From positions 1 through 8,831 of the forward strand of contig PBML01000042.1 in NCBI GenBank assembly GCA_002722645.1: a stretch of 8,831 bases of DNA, given 5' to 3'. The position numbers were made by a program, and so were the translations under genes. The notes under the pieces were generated by a model. That model had not been told where the DNA came from. It did not search any database and worked only from the letters and a program-made list of their open reading frames with translations. This stretch comes from Acidobacteriota bacterium (GTDB lineage Bacteria > Acidobacteriota > UBA890). Below, piece after piece: positions 6,953 through 8,831 of this stretch; the stretch's first letter is position 1, and every line of letters begins with the position of its first letter.

Positions 6953-8068
6953 ATGTCGACAGCAGACTCAATGATCGAGAGCGGCCCTGACCCAAACGTC
7001 ACTGCGGCTCGTGAACAACTCGACTGTCACGTACGAGACATAATCAAGTGGCACTTCGCCCCCGAAACTGGGTGTCCTTTCTGGCTTGAGTGGGCGGAGA
7101 AAGCCAACTTTGACCCGCGTAGTGATGTCCAAGGCTTTGATGATCTGGCTAAGTTTGGTTTTTTTGACGACGAATGGATGCGTGGCGGGCCCGTAGAACG
7201 CTGGGTACCAAAAGGGCTCACTGGACAACCCGTATACGTGTTCGAGACAGGCGGCACGACAGGCATCCCAAAGAGCCGGGTAGCAATCAACGACTTTCGC
7301 ACCGACTACGAACAATTCTCCAAAACGCTTCCGGACGAATACTTCCCGCAGGGGTCAAACTGGCTCATGCTTGGTCCTAGCGGGCCCCGCCGCCTACGGC
7401 TAGCCGTTGAGCATCTGGCACAGTTTCGGGGAGGTATTTGTTTTTGCGTCGACCTAGATCCCCGCTGGGTTATCAAACTAATCAAAAAGGGCTGGAACGA
7501 TCATCTCAAGGCATACCAGGAGCATGTCATAGATCAGGCAATGACGATCCTTTCGGCGGGCCATGACATCAAGTGCATGTTCACCACACCGAAGCTTCTC
7601 GAGGCTCTCGCCCTTCGGCTTGAGGGAGAGGGGTCGAGCATCGGAGAGGCTGGCATCACAGGCATCTTCTCCGGTGGCACAGAGTTCACACCTCAATGGA
7701 ACCGCTTCGCCAAAGAAGAGCTACTCGAAGGTGTGTACATGACACCCACCTACGGCAACACCCTGATGGGACTCGCTGCCAGCTCGCCGAGCGGACCGGA
7801 AAATAGTTACAAGATCACCTACTACGCGCCACAACCTCACGCCGTCATCCAAGTAGTAGACCCGGACGACCTCGACCAAGTAGTGAACTATGGGGAAACT
7901 GGTCGCGTTGTCTTGACAACACTGACCAAGGAATGCTTCTTGCCGCGCTTCCCTGAGCGCGATGAAGGGGAGCGTGAGCCTCCTTATGAGGCCTTCCCTT
8001 GGGATGGTGTCAGTGGCCTTCGACCTTTCAGCCGCTTCGCGAAAACAACCACGGTGGGTGTTTATTAG
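6953..8068 (+). CDS. EhpF-like adenylating enzyme (ANL superfamily) without C-terminal lid domain
   Basis: A 371-residue cytoplasmic protein related to phenylacetate-CoA ligases and most like EphF-type short enzymes, i.e. EhpF, which adenylates griseoluteate in phenazine antibiotic synthesis and naturally lacks the C-terminal domain. Visible motifs: the phosphate-binding loop ETGGTTGIPK (98-107), SGGTEF (240-245), the adenine/acyl-site motif YGNT (267-270), GETGRVVLTTL, and RFPERDE with Asp337 at the place of the ribose-binding Asp. The chain ends soon after (FSRFAKTTTVGVY), where CoA ligases would continue by roughly 100 residues. The clean ending and intact core argue for a natural form, not a truncation. 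It should activate a carboxylic acid as acyl-AMP; acid and acceptor are unknown, and no phenazine or carrier-protein gene is nearby. The ATG is the first in frame near the gap, with a weak ribosome binding site. It converges with the sulfatase gene, 15 bases apart. Confidence 0.82.
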   Translation: MSTADSMIESGPDPNVTAAREQLDCHVRDIIKWHFAPETGCPFWLEWAEKANFDPRSDVQGFDDLAKFGFFDDEWMRGGPVERWVPKGLTGQPVYVFETGGTTGIPKSRVAINDFRTDYEQFSKTLPDEYFPQGSNWLMLGPSGPRRLRLAVEHLAQFRGGICFCVDLDPRWVIKLIKKGWNDHLKAYQEHVIDQAMTILSAGHDIKCMFTTPKLLEALALRLEGEGSSIGEAGITGIFSGGTEFTPQWNRFAKEELLEGVYMTPTYGNTLMGLAASSPSGPENSYKITYYAPQPHAVIQVVDPDDLDQVVNYGETGRVVLTTLTKECFLPRFPERDEGEREPPYEAFPWDGVSGLRPFSRFAKTTTVGVY

Positions 8069-8083
8069 AATCCAACAGGTCTG

Positions 8084-8831
8084 CTAGCGGCCTTCCCAAT
8101 CTGGGTTCACCATCGGCATAGAAGCATCAACGCTGACACGCCAGCGGGCAAGCATGTCACGAAGACGAGCAGTCTCACTCGAATCACGTTTTGCAATGTC
8201 ATTGGTCTCGCCAGGATCAGTTTTCAGGTCATAAAGCTCCGTTCGCCCGTCCTCAAACCACTCCACAAGTTTCAAGTCCCCGAGCCTTACGGCACCCGAG
8301 GGCCGATTTCCCGACCCGTGATAGTGCGGAAAATGCCAGAAGAGAGCCTCTCGCTCCAACGCGTCACCACCCCGCAACAACGGCACCAGACTGAGGCCAT
8401 CTAAGTGCTGATCGGGGCGCGGGGGAAGCCCAGCGATCGCGAGCAACGTCGGATACAGATCCATACTAGTAGTCGGGACATCGTTGATTGATGGAGCGCC
8501 GCCAATACCAGTCACACCGGGCCACGCAATGATCAGCGGCCCTCGGATACCGCCTTCATAAAGCCAGCCTTTACCAGCCCGCAACGGGAAGGTCGACGTC
8601 GGTATATTGGTGCGCCCAGGAGGCAACGTGCTGAGGCCGCCATTATCGGAGACAAGAATCACCGCCGTTTCCTCGGCAATTCCCAGTTCGTCCAGGGCAT
8701 CGAGTACCCGGCCAACGCTGTCGTCGGTGCTCTCAATCATGCCAGCGTACACTGCGTGATCCTGCCGGGTCTTACTAATTGCCAACGTGCCCTCGGAAAC
8801 AAACGCCTCGGGATTTGGTGGCAATGCGGAA
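8084..8831 (-). CDS. Sulfatase (arylsulfatase A-like), C-terminal part only
   Basis: The C-terminal 248 or so residues of a type I sulfatase, an enzyme that hydrolyses sulfate esters and is usually exported. The frame is open to the right edge, so the N-terminus, including the formylglycine site (C/S-x-P-x-R), is outside the window; a TTG near the edge is not the real start. Recognisable parts are the helix Y-A-G-M-I-E-S-T-D, then VSDNGG with the Asp-Asn pair that binds the active-site calcium, LRAGKGWLYEGGIRGP with the conserved active-site Lys, and the C-terminal subdomain with WHFPHY, LGDLKLVEW and ELYDLKTDPGETND, all typical of arylsulfatases. About half the usual length is present. Substrate cannot be told from this part, and no sulfatase-maturating enzyme is in view. 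It ends 15 bases from the convergent adenylating-enzyme gene. Confidence 0.95.
   Translation of the reverse strand, partial: SALPPNPEAFVSEGTLAISKTRQDHAVYAGMIESTDDSVGRVLDALDELGIAEETAVILVSDNGGLSTLPPGRTNIPTSTFPLRAGKGWLYEGGIRGPLIIAWPGVTGIGGAPSINDVPTTSMDLYPTLLAIAGLPPRPDQHLDGLSLVPLLRGGDALEREALFWHFPHYHGSGNRPSGAVRLGDLKLVEWFEDGRTELYDLKTDPGETNDIAKRDSSETARLRDMLARWRVSVDASMPMVNPDWEGR

Noticed and set aside
6953..8068. Adenylating-enzyme gene as a truncated pseudogene
   Set aside because: The catalytic motifs are intact and the length matches the natural lid-less EhpF type.
8084..8824. TTG at 8824 as the start of a short sulfatase-like protein
   Set aside because: The frame stays open to the window edge and the catalytic N-terminal half of the family would be missing, so the gene simply continues outside.
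1..8831. CRISPR arrays, tRNA or rRNA genes, transposase genes, terminal inverted repeats
   Set aside because: No regularly spaced repeats, RNA-gene signatures or mobile-element genes were seen in a reading of both strands.

Overview
The window is protein-coding DNA from a bacterium with moderately high GC content (mid-50s percent by eye). The gene set is an M28 metallopeptidase, a HupE/UreJ_2-type membrane protein, two PQQ-like beta-propeller proteins, a Trm112-like protein, an EhpF-like adenylating enzyme and an arylsulfatase-type sulfatase. This mix of exported hydrolases, propellers and sulfatases is common in environmental and marine Acidobacteriota, Gemmatimonadota, Planctomycetota and Verrucomicrobiota-like lineages. 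No marker gene here settles the phylum, so that placement is inference. I see no rRNA, tRNA, CRISPR array, insertion sequence, phage gene or plasmid function.

Layout: (1) positions 1-1289, minus strand: an M28 aminopeptidase-type exported protein whose C-terminus runs off the left edge. (2) 1290-1579: a divergent control region that may encode the extended N-terminus of the next gene. (3) 1373-6531, plus strand: a co-directional block of the HupE/UreJ_2 protein, a large Tat-exported propeller protein with Ig-like and jelly-roll-like C-terminal parts, and a second, simpler propeller protein. The two propeller genes overlap by ATGA and are very probably translationally coupled. (4) 6590-6835, minus strand: a Trm112-family small protein with a strong ribosome binding site. 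(5) 6953-8068, plus strand: a short ANL-superfamily adenylating enzyme without the C-terminal lid domain, like EhpF. (6) 8084-8831, minus strand: the C-terminal part of a sulfatase whose N-terminus lies beyond the right edge.

Working together: the most coherent unit is 1373-6531, in which every product should act in or across the envelope. I infer an envelope module in which a putative metal permease or sensor sits beside a pair of propeller proteins that may form a complex or bind a shared ligand. No ligand can be named from sequence. The peptidase and sulfatase suggest a scavenging lifestyle on peptides and sulfated organic matter. The Trm112 and EhpF-like genes are divergently transcribed from a 117-base region and could share control, but no pathway link is visible. 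Nothing here amounts to a clearly new defence or mobile system. The best leads are the coupled propeller pair with its HupE neighbour and the lid-less adenylating enzyme.
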